The notes under the pieces are model-generated. The model was not told the origin of the DNA, did not search any database, and worked only from the letters and a program-made list of their open reading frames with translations. Source: Murdochiella sp. Marseille-P8839 (GTDB lineage Bacteria > Bacillota > Clostridia > Tissierellales > Peptoniphilaceae). From it: a stretch of DNA of 64,000 bases. Position 1 is the stretch's first letter. Every line of letters begins with the position of its first letter. The stretch is taken from positions 376,789-440,788 of the forward strand of contig JAIKLF010000001.1 of the NCBI GenBank assembly GCA_019753405.1, read 5' to 3'. The translations under genes were made by a program, and so were the position numbers. This document shows positions 39,327 to 47,238 of this stretch, piece after piece.

Positions 39327-39687
39327 TTGACAACTGAATAGACCAAAGGTAGGACTTTATCTACTTGTGGAGGATTATGACTTACGCCATGACCTTTCTG
39401 CTGAAAGAAATTTTGGTTTTATGAATACTGAGTAAATCAAGGAAACAAGAAAGCGAGCGATAAATAAGAATACATAAAAACAGATTTGGCAACCTGTTCA
39501 ATGAAGCAAGTAGTGATAATGATACTTCAATAGTTTAAGCCGGCTCGTCTGGAATAAGAGGCGGAGGTGAGATTCCTATGTTGCTGCCAAGCACCTACCA
39601 ATGTCGTAAAACTTATAAATATATTATAGAGAATGATTCTAAATAGTATTGACAAAATAAAAGATTATTTGAAAGGAGGTAAAACTC
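39327..39687 (+). promoter_or_regulatory. Long untranslated region upstream of excisionase
   Basis: This stretch has no normal-size gene. It begins with a consensus -35 (TTGACA, 39327-39332) lacking a clear -10, followed by a 15-codon ORF at 39377-39424 (MTYAMTFLLKEILVL) with TGGAGGATT before its ATG. The remaining 260 bases contain short inverted repeats (for example aggtg/cacct within 39565-39600) and end in the excisionase ribosome site. It may be a structured leader or the integrase/excisionase binding region. Confidence 0.35.
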
Positions 39688-39885
39688 GTGAAGAACAAGG
39701 TTAATGCAAAAAGATTTGTCAGATATAAGGAAGGTGCAGAACTGTATTCAATGTGTCAGACGAAATTTGAAGAAATAGCGAAAGAAGCTGGTGCGGTTTA
39801 TAAGCTAAACAAATTAGTCTTAGTAAATTGTGATATTTTAGACGACTATTTAGAGACCTTTCGCATGATGCCCTACCAAACATAA
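39688..39885 (+). CDS. xis: Tn916-type excisionase (Xis)
   Basis: A 65-residue basic protein with the Tn916 Xis pattern: an N-terminal RFVRYKEGAELYSMCQTKFE winged-helix motif and a C-terminal LVLVNCDILDDYLETFR. It bends the ends of the element and steers the integrase toward excision. The start is GTG 39688 after AAAGGAGGT. It lies upstream of the integrase with a small ribbon-helix-helix gene between. Confidence 0.85.
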   Translation: MKNKVNAKRFVRYKEGAELYSMCQTKFEEIAKEAGAVYKLNKLVLVNCDILDDYLETFRMMPYQT

Positions 39886-39908
39886 ATGTTCTGCAATGGT
39901 AAAACGCA

Positions 39909-39937
39909 TTGACAAAACGTCGGACAAAAAGTATAAT
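39909..39937 (+). promoter_or_regulatory. Consensus sigma-A promoter for the integrase operon
   Basis: TTGACA (39909-39914), a 17-base spacer and TATAAT (39932-39937) match the housekeeping consensus exactly. It would transcribe the ribbon-helix-helix gene and the integrase independently of xis. Confidence 0.85.
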
Positions 39938-39966
39938 CAAGTTAGATTGTGAGAAAGGAGCATGAT

Positions 39967-40143
39967 ATGAGGAAAATGGGACGTCCTTTGCTTGAAGACC
40001 CTATGATTCATAGAGTTACGATTAGAATGACCGAAGGCGAATATCAGGAACTCAGGGGATATGCTAAGTCTCATAATTTGACCATGTCGCAGGCGGTTAA
40101 ATCAGGGTTAGGGAAGTTATATGCTGACTCCTTGAAAAAATGA
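39967..40143 (+). CDS. Ribbon-helix-helix DNA-binding protein
   Basis: A 58-residue protein with a clear RHH pattern (MIHRVTIRMTEGEYQELRGY, then NLTMSQAVKSGL). It starts at ATG 39967 behind GAAAGGAG; the GTG at 39949 overlaps that ribosome site. It lies directly downstream of a perfect promoter and 45 bases before the integrase, so it may repress the int promoter. No exact family name is recognised. Confidence 0.75.
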   Translation: MRKMGRPLLEDPMIHRVTIRMTEGEYQELRGYAKSHNLTMSQAVKSGLGKLYADSLKK

Positions 40144-40188
40144 CGAAAGTTCTCTCTTCTATATGTTGTATAGAAAGGAGAATGAAAG

Positions 40189-41424
40189 ATGTCCGCAAGA
40201 AAAGACCCTAAAGGTAGAGCTTTAAGGAAAGGAGAAATTTATAGAGAAAGTGATGGAAGATACGCTTATGGCTATGTAGATCCTTACGGGAAAAGGAAGT
40301 TTATTTACTCAAAAGATCTTAAAAAATTAAGGGAAAGAGAAGAAAAACTCTTCAAGGATCAGTTAGATGGCTTAAATGTATATGTGATGGGAAAAGCCTC
40401 CTTAAATTTTGTTTTTGATAGGTATATCTCTACAAAATCTGAGTTAAGGGAAACAACTTATACGAATTACACATACATGTATGACCGTTTTGTAAGAGAA
40501 GGATTTGGCAAGAGGAAAATTGGAGAAATCAAATATTCTGACGTACTTTATTTTTATTACGATTTGTTGAATGATAGAGGACTTCAGGTAAACACATTAG
40601 AAACTATCCATACAGTTCTTCATCCGACTTTTCAATTAGCGGTAAGAGATGACATTATTCGAAACAATCCAAGCGATGGAGTAATGGCTGAGATTAAAAA
40701 GAAGAACACTAAGAAGAAGAATATGAGACATGCGTTAACTATTGAACAACAGAGAGCGTTCATGAATTATATCGCTTCGAGTCCGGTATTTGTCCACTGG
40801 AATCCGATATTTACGGTGCTACTTGGCACAGGCTGTAGAATTGGAGAAGTGGTAGGACTTAGATGGTCTGATGTAGATATGGAGAAAAGAACCATAGATA
40901 TAAATCACAGCATGACTTACTATCCAAGGAGAACAGACACCTATAAGTGTGAGTTTAAAGTTTCTTTGCCAAAAACTGAAGCAGGTATTAGGATCTTACC
41001 TATGATGCAGCCAGTTTATGAGGCTTTACAATCAGAGTATGAAAGACAAAAAGAAGATGGCTTTTGTACAGCAGTTGTTGATGGCATGAGTGGATTCATT
41101 TTTTCAAACCGTTTCGGTATGATACATAATCCCGCAGCAATCAATAGAGCTATTAGAAGAATTATAGAGGCTCATAATGCTGAAGAAATTATCAAAGCCA
41201 AGAAGGAAAAAAGAGAACCTGTAATAATTCCGCACTTCTCTTGTCATCATTTACGCCATACTTTTTGCTCAAGATTTTGTGAAAACGAAACGAACATAAA
41301 AATTATTCAAGAAATCATGGGACATGCAAGCATAGAAACGACGATGGATATTTATGCCGAAGTAAACAGCGACAAGAAAAAGGAATCAATAGAAAAATTA
41401 ACGAAAAATTTGGATGTTTTTTAA
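40189..41424 (+). CDS. int: Tyrosine recombinase (ICE integrase)
   Basis: A 411-residue Tn916-type integrase. The N-terminal arm-binding domain has YRESDGRYAYGYVDPYGKRK. A core-binding domain spans about 65-170. The catalytic domain has Arg in GTGCRIGEVVGLRW (about 217), HHLRH (about 350-354) with its second Arg, and Tyr in TTMDIYAEV (about 389). It catalyses integration at, and excision from, the lysS 3' end. The gene lies 180 bases from the right attachment repeat, as is usual. Confidence 0.95.
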   Translation: MSARKDPKGRALRKGEIYRESDGRYAYGYVDPYGKRKFIYSKDLKKLREREEKLFKDQLDGLNVYVMGKASLNFVFDRYISTKSELRETTYTNYTYMYDRFVREGFGKRKIGEIKYSDVLYFYYDLLNDRGLQVNTLETIHTVLHPTFQLAVRDDIIRNNPSDGVMAEIKKKNTKKKNMRHALTIEQQRAFMNYIASSPVFVHWNPIFTVLLGTGCRIGEVVGLRWSDVDMEKRTIDINHSMTYYPRRTDTYKCEFKVSLPKTEAGIRILPMMQPVYEALQSEYERQKEDGFCTAVVDGMSGFIFSNRFGMIHNPAAINRAIRRIIEAHNAEEIIKAKKEKREPVIIPHFSCHHLRHTFCSRFCENETNIKIIQEIMGHASIETTMDIYAEVNSDKKKESIEKLTKNLDVF

Positions 41425-41457
41425 GCAAAAAAATAGAAGTTGAATTTGTGGTTTGAA

Positions 41458-41497
41458 AGGACAACAATTAAGTCTGAGGACAACACAAAAGACAACA
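41458..41497 (+). repeat. Right-end integrase arm-type repeats (candidate)
   Basis: Two copies occur here: aggacaacaa at 41458-41467 and a 21-base copy at 41477-41497 that matches 2053-2072 at the left end except for one inserted C. The stretch 41425-41586 has no gene; it holds these repeats and the element's terminal sequence. Confidence 0.55.
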
Positions 41498-41586
41498 AAT
41501 TTCCAAATTATACTGCCGAATAGTACTTGATAATACTTTTATCAAAATGCCTAAATTGTTGATATTACAGAAGGATGGGGGGTAAT

Positions 41587-42075
41587 ATGTTAAATGAGAA
41601 ACAATTCCCAACCATGAAACCGCTGGGCATGGAAAAGACGGAGTCTGCAGCAGAATCGGTGACGGCTTCGAGCGAGTCGGCTGCTTCGCCTACGCCAATT
41701 GACTTTTCCAAGGTGGAGATTGAACCGCTCTTTACGGATTACGTGGATTTTGACACGTTCAGCAAGTCGGATTTTCGTGCGGTCAAGGTGCTTTCCTGTG
41801 AAGCGGTGCCCAAGTCCAAAAAATTGCTGCGTTTCGAATTGGATGACGGCACAGAGGAACCGCGCACCATTTTAAGCGGTATTCATGCCTACTATGAACC
41901 GGAGGAACTTGTCGGTAAAACCTGTATCGCCATTACTAATCTTCCGCCGCGCAAGATGATGGGCATCGACTCTTGCGGTATGCTGATCAGCGCCATTCAT
42001 GAGGAAGAAGGGGAAGAGAAGCTGCACCTGCTGATGGTGGATGAACACATTCCGGCAGGAGCCAAACTGTATTAA
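41587..42075 (+). CDS. Orphaned C-terminal extension of LysRS with Trbp111/EMAPII-like tRNA-binding domain
   Basis: A 162-residue ORF. Residues 1-6 are encoded by the element's right end. Residues about 7-14 (FPTMKPLG) duplicate the end of the LysRS catalytic domain. A linker rich in S, A and E follows, then an OB-fold tRNA-binding domain (about 45-162) with the family pattern DFRAVKVLSCEAVPKSKKLLRFELD, split as DFRAVKVLSCEAVP and KSKKLLRFELD, plus NLPPRKMMGIDSCGMLISA (19 residues). The frame is continuous with lysS across the repeat, so excision would restore a single LysRS-Trbp fusion. The ATG at 41587 behind a G-run is the likeliest new start; ATG 41575 is possible. Whether it is expressed is unknown. 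Confidence 0.85.
   Translation: MLNEKQFPTMKPLGMEKTESAAESVTASSESAASPTPIDFSKVEIEPLFTDYVDFDTFSKSDFRAVKVLSCEAVPKSKKLLRFELDDGTEEPRTILSGIHAYYEPEELVGKTCIAITNLPPRKMMGIDSCGMLISAIHEEEGEEKLHLLMVDEHIPAGAKLY
41604..41621 (+). repeat. attR core repeat
   Basis: The sequence attcccaaccatgaaacc matches the lysS 3' end at 1982-1999 except for one base. To its right the frame reads on into the separated LysRS C-terminal extension. Confidence 0.8.
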
Positions 42076-42104
42076 GATACGAGCTGTTTTTATATGGCGA
42101 ATTT

Positions 42105-42133
42105 AAAAAAGCGACCGGAAGGTCGCTTTTTTT
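42105..42133 (+). terminator. Terminator after the lysS-derived ORF
   Basis: Six A, gcgacc, loop GGAA, ggtcgc and seven T form a strong, symmetrical terminator. It would have closed the original lysS transcript. Confidence 0.9.
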
Positions 42134-42380
42134 GTGTTTAATGGGACGATATAAGGCATGGAAAAGATCGCAGTGGATACTTTTGCTGTTCTGCATCTAT
42201 CCGATGGGGAGTATGATCAGTTTCATCGATAAGCGAAAAGATCGTGTGCAAGAACGATGGTTGTTTGATGCCATTATTTTCCACAACACTTTTTATCTGC
42301 CACAACAAGTTTTATCTGATAGAATAAAAGAAAGCAAATTGCTTTTTTTGATAAAAGACAAACGTTTACAGGAGGAATTT

Positions 42381-43712
42381 ATGAATTGGAAAAAGGCATT
42401 ATCTTTACTGCTGGCAGGCTCTATGTCCCTGTCCCTTGTTGCATGTGGAGGAGGGGGCAAACAGACAGAAGAGAAACCAGAAACCGGTGGGCTTAAAGGC
42501 TCTATTACCGTTCAGGCGGAAGAGGGATGGAAACCTTATTACGAGGCAGCGATTGAACGTGTTAAAAAAGCCAATCCCGATGTAGAGATTTCCATTATTG
42601 AAAAGGGCGCATTTGATCACATTGAAGTGATTGATAAGACCGGTCCGAAGAATGAAGACGTCGCTGACGTATTTTCGATTCCGGCGGATCGCCTTTACGG
42701 CATGGTAGAAGGCGAAAACCTGGCAGCGATTGATGCCGAAGGACTGTGCAAAACTGTAGGCGGATGGAAAGATTTTGCCGAATTCAATCAAGGCTTGGGC
42801 GGAAACTTTAAGATTAATGATGAGTATTTCGCTTTCCCGATGAATATTGAGTGTTTACTTGCTTTCAAACAAAAGGCAAATGCCAAAGCGCAAAATATCG
42901 ATTTGACAAAGCCTATAGAAATTGGAGAAGCGACTTGGGCACAAGTACAGGTTCCCGCGTTTGATGCTTGGTATGGCGTTGCGCTTATGAACTCAGCAGG
43001 AATTGAATTGCTGGAGAAGAAAGAAGATGGAACTTTTGCTTCAGATTTAACGATGGAATGGGCGAAACTTCCGAAAGAAAAACAGGCGGTAATTGAAGCG
43101 TTATACGGCTATTGGAAAGGCAATGCCGATAATAATACGAGTCTGTTTGATGATAAAGCTGGGTATGCGTATACCGATACACAGTTTGAAACGGGAAAGA
43201 ATGGCGTCATCCGTCTCGGCGGTCCGTGGGATTACAACACCATTGCAAAAGCAGCCGGTGAAGAGAATTTGGAATTGGGCGCGCTGGATAATTTAACCAT
43301 TGCCGGAAAGCCGCTGGCACATTGGAAAGGCGGCTGGGGATATGCGATTAACGTTCGCAATGAAGAAGATGCTAACAAAATGGCAATCTGCAATGCTTTA
43401 ATTGCGGAGTTGGCGAATCCGGAATTCTTTGAGGACTATTTCAAGGCAACCGGAAAAGTCATGGAACAGGTTTCTGCAGAAAAATATGAGGCGTCGGGAC
43501 TGACCGATGCGGAGAAGGCGACGGTGGTTAACATGATTAATTCCTATCAGAACGCCGTTTCTCGTCCGCTTTTCCAGGAGTATGGTCAGGTTTGGGACAC
43601 ATGGAAGAATGCAGTCCTTTCCTGGAATGCTGAAAAGCCCTCGTCCGCCGAAGAAGCTTATAAACAGTTAAAGGCTTCCTTTGATGCGATGATGACCAAC
43701 TTGCAGAAATAA
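42381..43712 (+). CDS. Maltose/maltodextrin ABC transporter substrate-binding lipoprotein
   Basis: A 443-residue extracellular solute-binding protein, family 1. The lipoprotein signal is MNWKKALSLLLAGSMSLSLV followed by the lipobox cysteine in VACGGG (Cys about 23). The mature region has the MalE-like pattern (KGSITVQAEEGWKPYYEAAI, DVADVFSIPADRL, RLGGPWDY). ATG 42381 has CAGGAGGAATTT upstream; the longer frame from 42132 has no ribosome site and lacks sense as a signal peptide. It heads an operon with two permeases, an ATPase and malQ. A terminator follows it. Confidence 0.92.
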   Translation: MNWKKALSLLLAGSMSLSLVACGGGGKQTEEKPETGGLKGSITVQAEEGWKPYYEAAIERVKKANPDVEISIIEKGAFDHIEVIDKTGPKNEDVADVFSIPADRLYGMVEGENLAAIDAEGLCKTVGGWKDFAEFNQGLGGNFKINDEYFAFPMNIECLLAFKQKANAKAQNIDLTKPIEIGEATWAQVQVPAFDAWYGVALMNSAGIELLEKKEDGTFASDLTMEWAKLPKEKQAVIEALYGYWKGNADNNTSLFDDKAGYAYTDTQFETGKNGVIRLGGPWDYNTIAKAAGEENLELGALDNLTIAGKPLAHWKGGWGYAINVRNEEDANKMAICNALIAELANPEFFEDYFKATGKVMEQVSAEKYEASGLTDAEKATVVNMINSYQNAVSRPLFQEYGQVWDTWKNAVLSWNAEKPSSAEEAYKQLKASFDAMMTNLQK

Positions 43713-43748
43713 TTGTTCGGGGTGCAACCCGTTCATGTACCGTAGCAA

Positions 43749-43782
43749 AAGCGGAGGTTTCTGCAAGAAATCTCCGCTTTTT
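43749..43782 (+). terminator. Intra-operon terminator after the binding-protein gene
   Basis: A 13-bp stem (aagcggaggtttc / gaaatctccgctt, one G-T pair), a 5-base loop and a T-run. It probably lowers expression of the permease genes relative to the binding protein. Confidence 0.85.
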
Positions 43783-43813
43783 CTCGAAGCTATTGTTCGA
43801 ATGAGAGGGGCAC

Positions 43814-44248
43814 ATGTTTCAACTGAAGCATCCGTCAAAACAAAAGACGCTTGTCATCTATATTGCTGTGGCGTGCTATGTTTTATTCATATGTCTTTAT
43901 GCGTTGCTTACGGCGAAAGACCGTGCGCTGTTTGAAGCGTGGCGGGACAGCATCTCTTCGCAGCTGACGTTGCGAGATTATACCGCCATGCGCACGGGAG
44001 AGATGTTTTCTTCCCTTTTGATCCCTGCAGGTTATGCCGTCTATCTCTATTTTGCCGTACACAAGATGGGACTGACGAAATTAGCCTATTGGGTATGGGG
44101 ACTGCTTTTGTTTTATACGCTGGTGATGCGCATTCTGCTTTTTCAGTGGAACAATGTGTTTTGGTGGGTTGAACTGTTCTGTTTATCGGTAATTTTTATT
44201 CTTCATGCCGATATAGAAGAAAAGGCACGGCGTAAGAGTCGGCGATAA
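43814..44248 (+). CDS. Small membrane protein in the maltose operon
   Basis: A 144-residue protein with four hydrophobic helices (about 12-33, 63-83, 89-108 and 114-133) and a basic C-terminus. I recognise no family. It lies between the binding-protein and permease genes, after a terminator, with GAGAGGGGCAC before ATG 43814. An accessory role in sugar uptake is only suggested by position. Confidence 0.7.
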   Translation: MFQLKHPSKQKTLVIYIAVACYVLFICLYALLTAKDRALFEAWRDSISSQLTLRDYTAMRTGEMFSSLLIPAGYAVYLYFAVHKMGLTKLAYWVWGLLLFYTLVMRILLFQWNNVFWWVELFCLSVIFILHADIEEKARRKSRR

Positions 44249-44293
44249 AGATAGCGCATTCACTGATTTCTGTTCGAATAGAAGGGAAACGAT

Positions 44294-46339
44294 ATGAATT
44301 ATCCCGTGATGCTGACGGATCGAATCGGGAGAGAATATCCGCGGAAAAACGAATATCTGCGGGAACTCGCTGTTGCACAAAATGCGGGGAATACCGATAC
44401 CGTTCGTCGTCTGAAAGCACAAAAAGATACTCATCCTTATCTTATCGCATTACGCGAATATGAACAGGCGGAAAAGACATTTCTCGCAACGCTCAAGGCA
44501 GAAGAACCGCAAGCCCAAGCGCAGATTGATGATAAGGATCCTAAAGTAAGACAATATCTGATCACCCTTTTCCGCGCGGAAAAAATGGCGGAATTCTATG
44601 CTCCATACGTGGATTTGTGCTACGATGCGGAACTTGCTTACCGCACGGCGGAAAAGAAAGTGGAGCTGTTGCCGGCGATGATTACCTCGTATCGTCTTCT
44701 TTTGCTGGATTTGGAATATGCCAATCAGCAAAAGGTCGATACCGAAAAAGCAGCAGCGTATCAAACGGAAGAAGCGCAGTACAAAGAAGAAAGAAAGAAG
44801 CAGTTTGATGCGCGTGTGCAGGAGTTAAAAAATTCTCTGCATGAAGGGTTGATTTCCCGAAAAGCATACGACAATGCGGTAAAAATTGCTAAAAATGAAT
44901 ATCAACAAGATATTGCCCTTAAGCAATATTATGCGCCGCAAAAATATCATGATGATTTGATTCACAACATCAAACATCATTTACGCAATGACAACCGTCA
45001 ACAGGAAGCCACATTAAATGAGGAAATCTCTGCCATTCGTCGCAGTGTACCGGCGGAGACAATGAAAAATTCGTTGTGGCGTTGCTTGTTTTCTTTGCCC
45101 GTTCCGGGCCTTGGCCAAATTCTCAACGGACAAAAAAAGAAAGGCGCGTATTGTCTTCTTATCGTACTCTTTATCTATCTGATTGCTGTCCCGTATGCGT
45201 TGGGCTTTGGCAATTATCAGGGAGAAGGGCTGATGGGACTGTTTACGCTTGCGAAAAATGGTGCTCGTGTAGACCGATCGCTTATCTTTATGATAGAAGG
45301 CATCGTCTCCCTTGTTCTCGTTTTTTTATCCCTCATTTTGATAGGCGTTGCTTTTGTGGATGCACGAAAAGTGGAAAAAGACGAGATGCTGGGCATACGT
45401 CCGAATCAGTGGTTTGAAACGAAGCGGGAAATCAATGAAAAGGGATTTCCGTATTTCGTCAATATTCCCGCTGTATTGTTGATCTTATTTATCACACTCA
45501 TCCCCATAATTACGGCAGTGCTTCTCTCCTTCACAGGCATGGACCCCGACCATCAGTCCAAATTCAGCTGGATCGGTTTGGATAATTATATGACGATCCT
45601 CCGTGCGCAAGGCTTGCAGGGTTCGCTCTTCTGGCGAATCTTAGGCTGGACAGTAATATGGACGCTTGGTGCAACTACCTTGGCGATTGCGATCGGTATG
45701 GGATTAGCTATTTTGGTTAACGGAAAACATATTCGCGGTAAACGCTTCTTCCGTACGGTTTATATTTTGCCTTGGGCAGTTCCTGCGTTCATCACCATTA
45801 TGTTCTTTTCCATTATGTTGGCGCCGGATGGCTATTTGACGGAGGTATTGTCTTCTGTGGCAGGACATACGGTAAACGTCAAGAACGATGCAAATTTGAC
45901 GCGTGCCGCCTTGATTTTCATTCAGGGATGGTGCGGAAACGCTTATATCTTTTTGCTGGCTACCGGTGTTTTACAATCTATTCCGGCTGATTTATATGAG
46001 GCAGCAGAAATGGACGGTGCAAATGCCTGGCAGCAGTTTCATCGCATCACCCTGCCGATGCTGTTGTTTCAGACCGCACCGATCCTTGTTGGACAATACA
46101 CGTTTAACTTTAATAACTACACCATTATCCAGCTCTTTAACGGAGGGGGACCGTTCAATCCGACCAAGTACGGAAATCTTGCCGGAACCAGTGATCTTCT
46201 CATCTCCTACATTTTCAAGCTGACCATGGAAAATGAGTATCAAGCCTTTGGCGCTGCCATTTCCATTCTCATTTCCATCGTACTCATTGTGGTGGCTTTT
46301 ATCGGATATCGCCGTACTTCGGCTTTCCGGGAGGGATAA
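44294..46339 (+). CDS. MalF-type sugar ABC permease with long N-terminal coiled-coil extension
   Basis: A 681-residue permease, well above the usual size for Gram-positive MalF. Residues about 1-255 are hydrophilic, charged and helical, with no membrane span. A segment PVPGLGQILNGQKKKGAY (about 272-289), resembling TM2/DUF5683-type domains, leads into two extra helices. The canonical permease follows (about 390-680) with eight or so helices and the EAA loop YEAAEMDGANAWQQFHRIT (about 567-585). It pairs with the MalG-type gene that follows. The extension may bind a partner or regulate transport. Confidence 0.88.
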   Translation: MNYPVMLTDRIGREYPRKNEYLRELAVAQNAGNTDTVRRLKAQKDTHPYLIALREYEQAEKTFLATLKAEEPQAQAQIDDKDPKVRQYLITLFRAEKMAEFYAPYVDLCYDAELAYRTAEKKVELLPAMITSYRLLLLDLEYANQQKVDTEKAAAYQTEEAQYKEERKKQFDARVQELKNSLHEGLISRKAYDNAVKIAKNEYQQDIALKQYYAPQKYHDDLIHNIKHHLRNDNRQQEATLNEEISAIRRSVPAETMKNSLWRCLFSLPVPGLGQILNGQKKKGAYCLLIVLFIYLIAVPYALGFGNYQGEGLMGLFTLAKNGARVDRSLIFMIEGIVSLVLVFLSLILIGVAFVDARKVEKDEMLGIRPNQWFETKREINEKGFPYFVNIPAVLLILFITLIPIITAVLLSFTGMDPDHQSKFSWIGLDNYMTILRAQGLQGSLFWRILGWTVIWTLGATTLAIAIGMGLAILVNGKHIRGKRFFRTVYILPWAVPAFITIMFFSIMLAPDGYLTEVLSSVAGHTVNVKNDANLTRAALIFIQGWCGNAYIFLLATGVLQSIPADLYEAAEMDGANAWQQFHRITLPMLLFQTAPILVGQYTFNFNNYTIIQLFNGGGPFNPTKYGNLAGTSDLLISYIFKLTMENEYQAFGAAISILISIVLIVVAFIGYRRTSAFREG

Positions 46340-46343
46340 CGTT

Positions 46344-47234
46344 ATGCGTAAGAAAAAAGGACAGAATTTTTATTTGAAGGACCAGCAGCCATTAACGCCG
46401 ATTGGTCGTGTCGGTGTGGGTGTCACATACGTCGTATTAGCGCTATGGACATTTATCGTGCTTTGGCCGATCTTGCAGATCATCGTTTCTTCGTTTAATG
46501 GCGCGCAGGGGAAATACCTTATCTTAAACGGAAGATATGAGTTTTCGCTGAATAATTTCCGCGACCTGTTTCAGGATACGCAGTATCTTTCCTGGTTAAA
46601 AAATACGGTTTTTATCGGCGTAGCATCCGCCATCATTCAAACGCTGGTAGTCGCTTTTACCGGATATGCCTATTCTCGTTTTCGCTTTAAGTTTAAGAGG
46701 GGGTCGCTTTTGACCATTCTACTTATCCAGGTGATTCCGACGTTTGCAGGAATTACAGCCTACTTTACCATGCATCAGATTATTTCCGGTGTCATTCCGC
46801 CGTTTACCAGACAGATGATGTTGGTGCTCATTTATTCAGCAGGCGGCATCGCAAACAATACGCTGATCATGAAGGGCTATATCGATTCCATTTCCACGGA
46901 GTTGGATGAGGCTGCCCGTATGGACGGATGCTCCAATTTCCAGGTATTCCGCATGATTATCACATCGATTGTCCGTCCGATGCTTGCCATTATCGCCTTG
47001 TGGGCGTTTATCGCACCATTTACGGACTACATGTTGCCTAAGGTGTTGTTGACAAGCCCATCAGAATACACCCTGGCTACGGGCTTACAGACTTTGATTG
47101 ACGATACACGGACAATGCGCCAGCCCCTTTTTGCTGCCGGCGGACTGCTGACGGCACTGCCCATTGTCACGTTATTTATCATGCTTCAAAAACAATTGGT
47201 ATCCGGACTTTCTTCCGGTTCGGTGAAAGGATAA
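46344..47234 (+). CDS. MalG-type sugar ABC permease
   Basis: A 296-residue permease with six helices and the EAA motif LDEAARMDGCSNFQVFRMI. It completes the transmembrane dimer with the MalF-type protein. ATG 46344 follows GGGAGGGATAACGTT and lies four bases after the malF stop; the reading frame extending upstream overlaps malF and is discarded. Confidence 0.92.
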   Translation: MRKKKGQNFYLKDQQPLTPIGRVGVGVTYVVLALWTFIVLWPILQIIVSSFNGAQGKYLILNGRYEFSLNNFRDLFQDTQYLSWLKNTVFIGVASAIIQTLVVAFTGYAYSRFRFKFKRGSLLTILLIQVIPTFAGITAYFTMHQIISGVIPPFTRQMMLVLIYSAGGIANNTLIMKGYIDSISTELDEAARMDGCSNFQVFRMIITSIVRPMLAIIALWAFIAPFTDYMLPKVLLTSPSEYTLATGLQTLIDDTRTMRQPLFAAGGLLTALPIVTLFIMLQKQLVSGLSSGSVKG

Positions 47235-47238
47235 TGCG

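Larger units (their letters stand above)
1982..41621. mobile_element. Integrative and conjugative element (Tn916/Tn1549-like) inserted in lysS 3' end
   Basis: A 39.6-kb element is bounded by an imperfect direct repeat, attcccaacNatgaaacc, at 1982-1999 and 41604-41621. It holds a full conjugation set (VirD4, VirB4, VirB6-like, PrgI, peptidoglycan hydrolase, relaxase, MobC), replication genes (RepA-like, DnaC-like, SSB, topoisomerase III), excisionase and tyrosine integrase at the right end. Its base use is AT-rich and purine-rich on the coding strand, unlike lysS before it and the gene after it. The direct repeat aggacaac(a)...gacaaca occurs near both ends and probably forms integrase arm sites. 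No antibiotic resistance gene is recognised; the cargo is a transporter operon. The exact crossover base within the repeat is not resolved. Confidence 0.93.

Noticed and set aside
42132-42380. N-terminal extension of the maltose-binding protein reading frame
   Set aside because: It lacks a ribosome site and would bury the lipoprotein signal peptide that begins at 42381.
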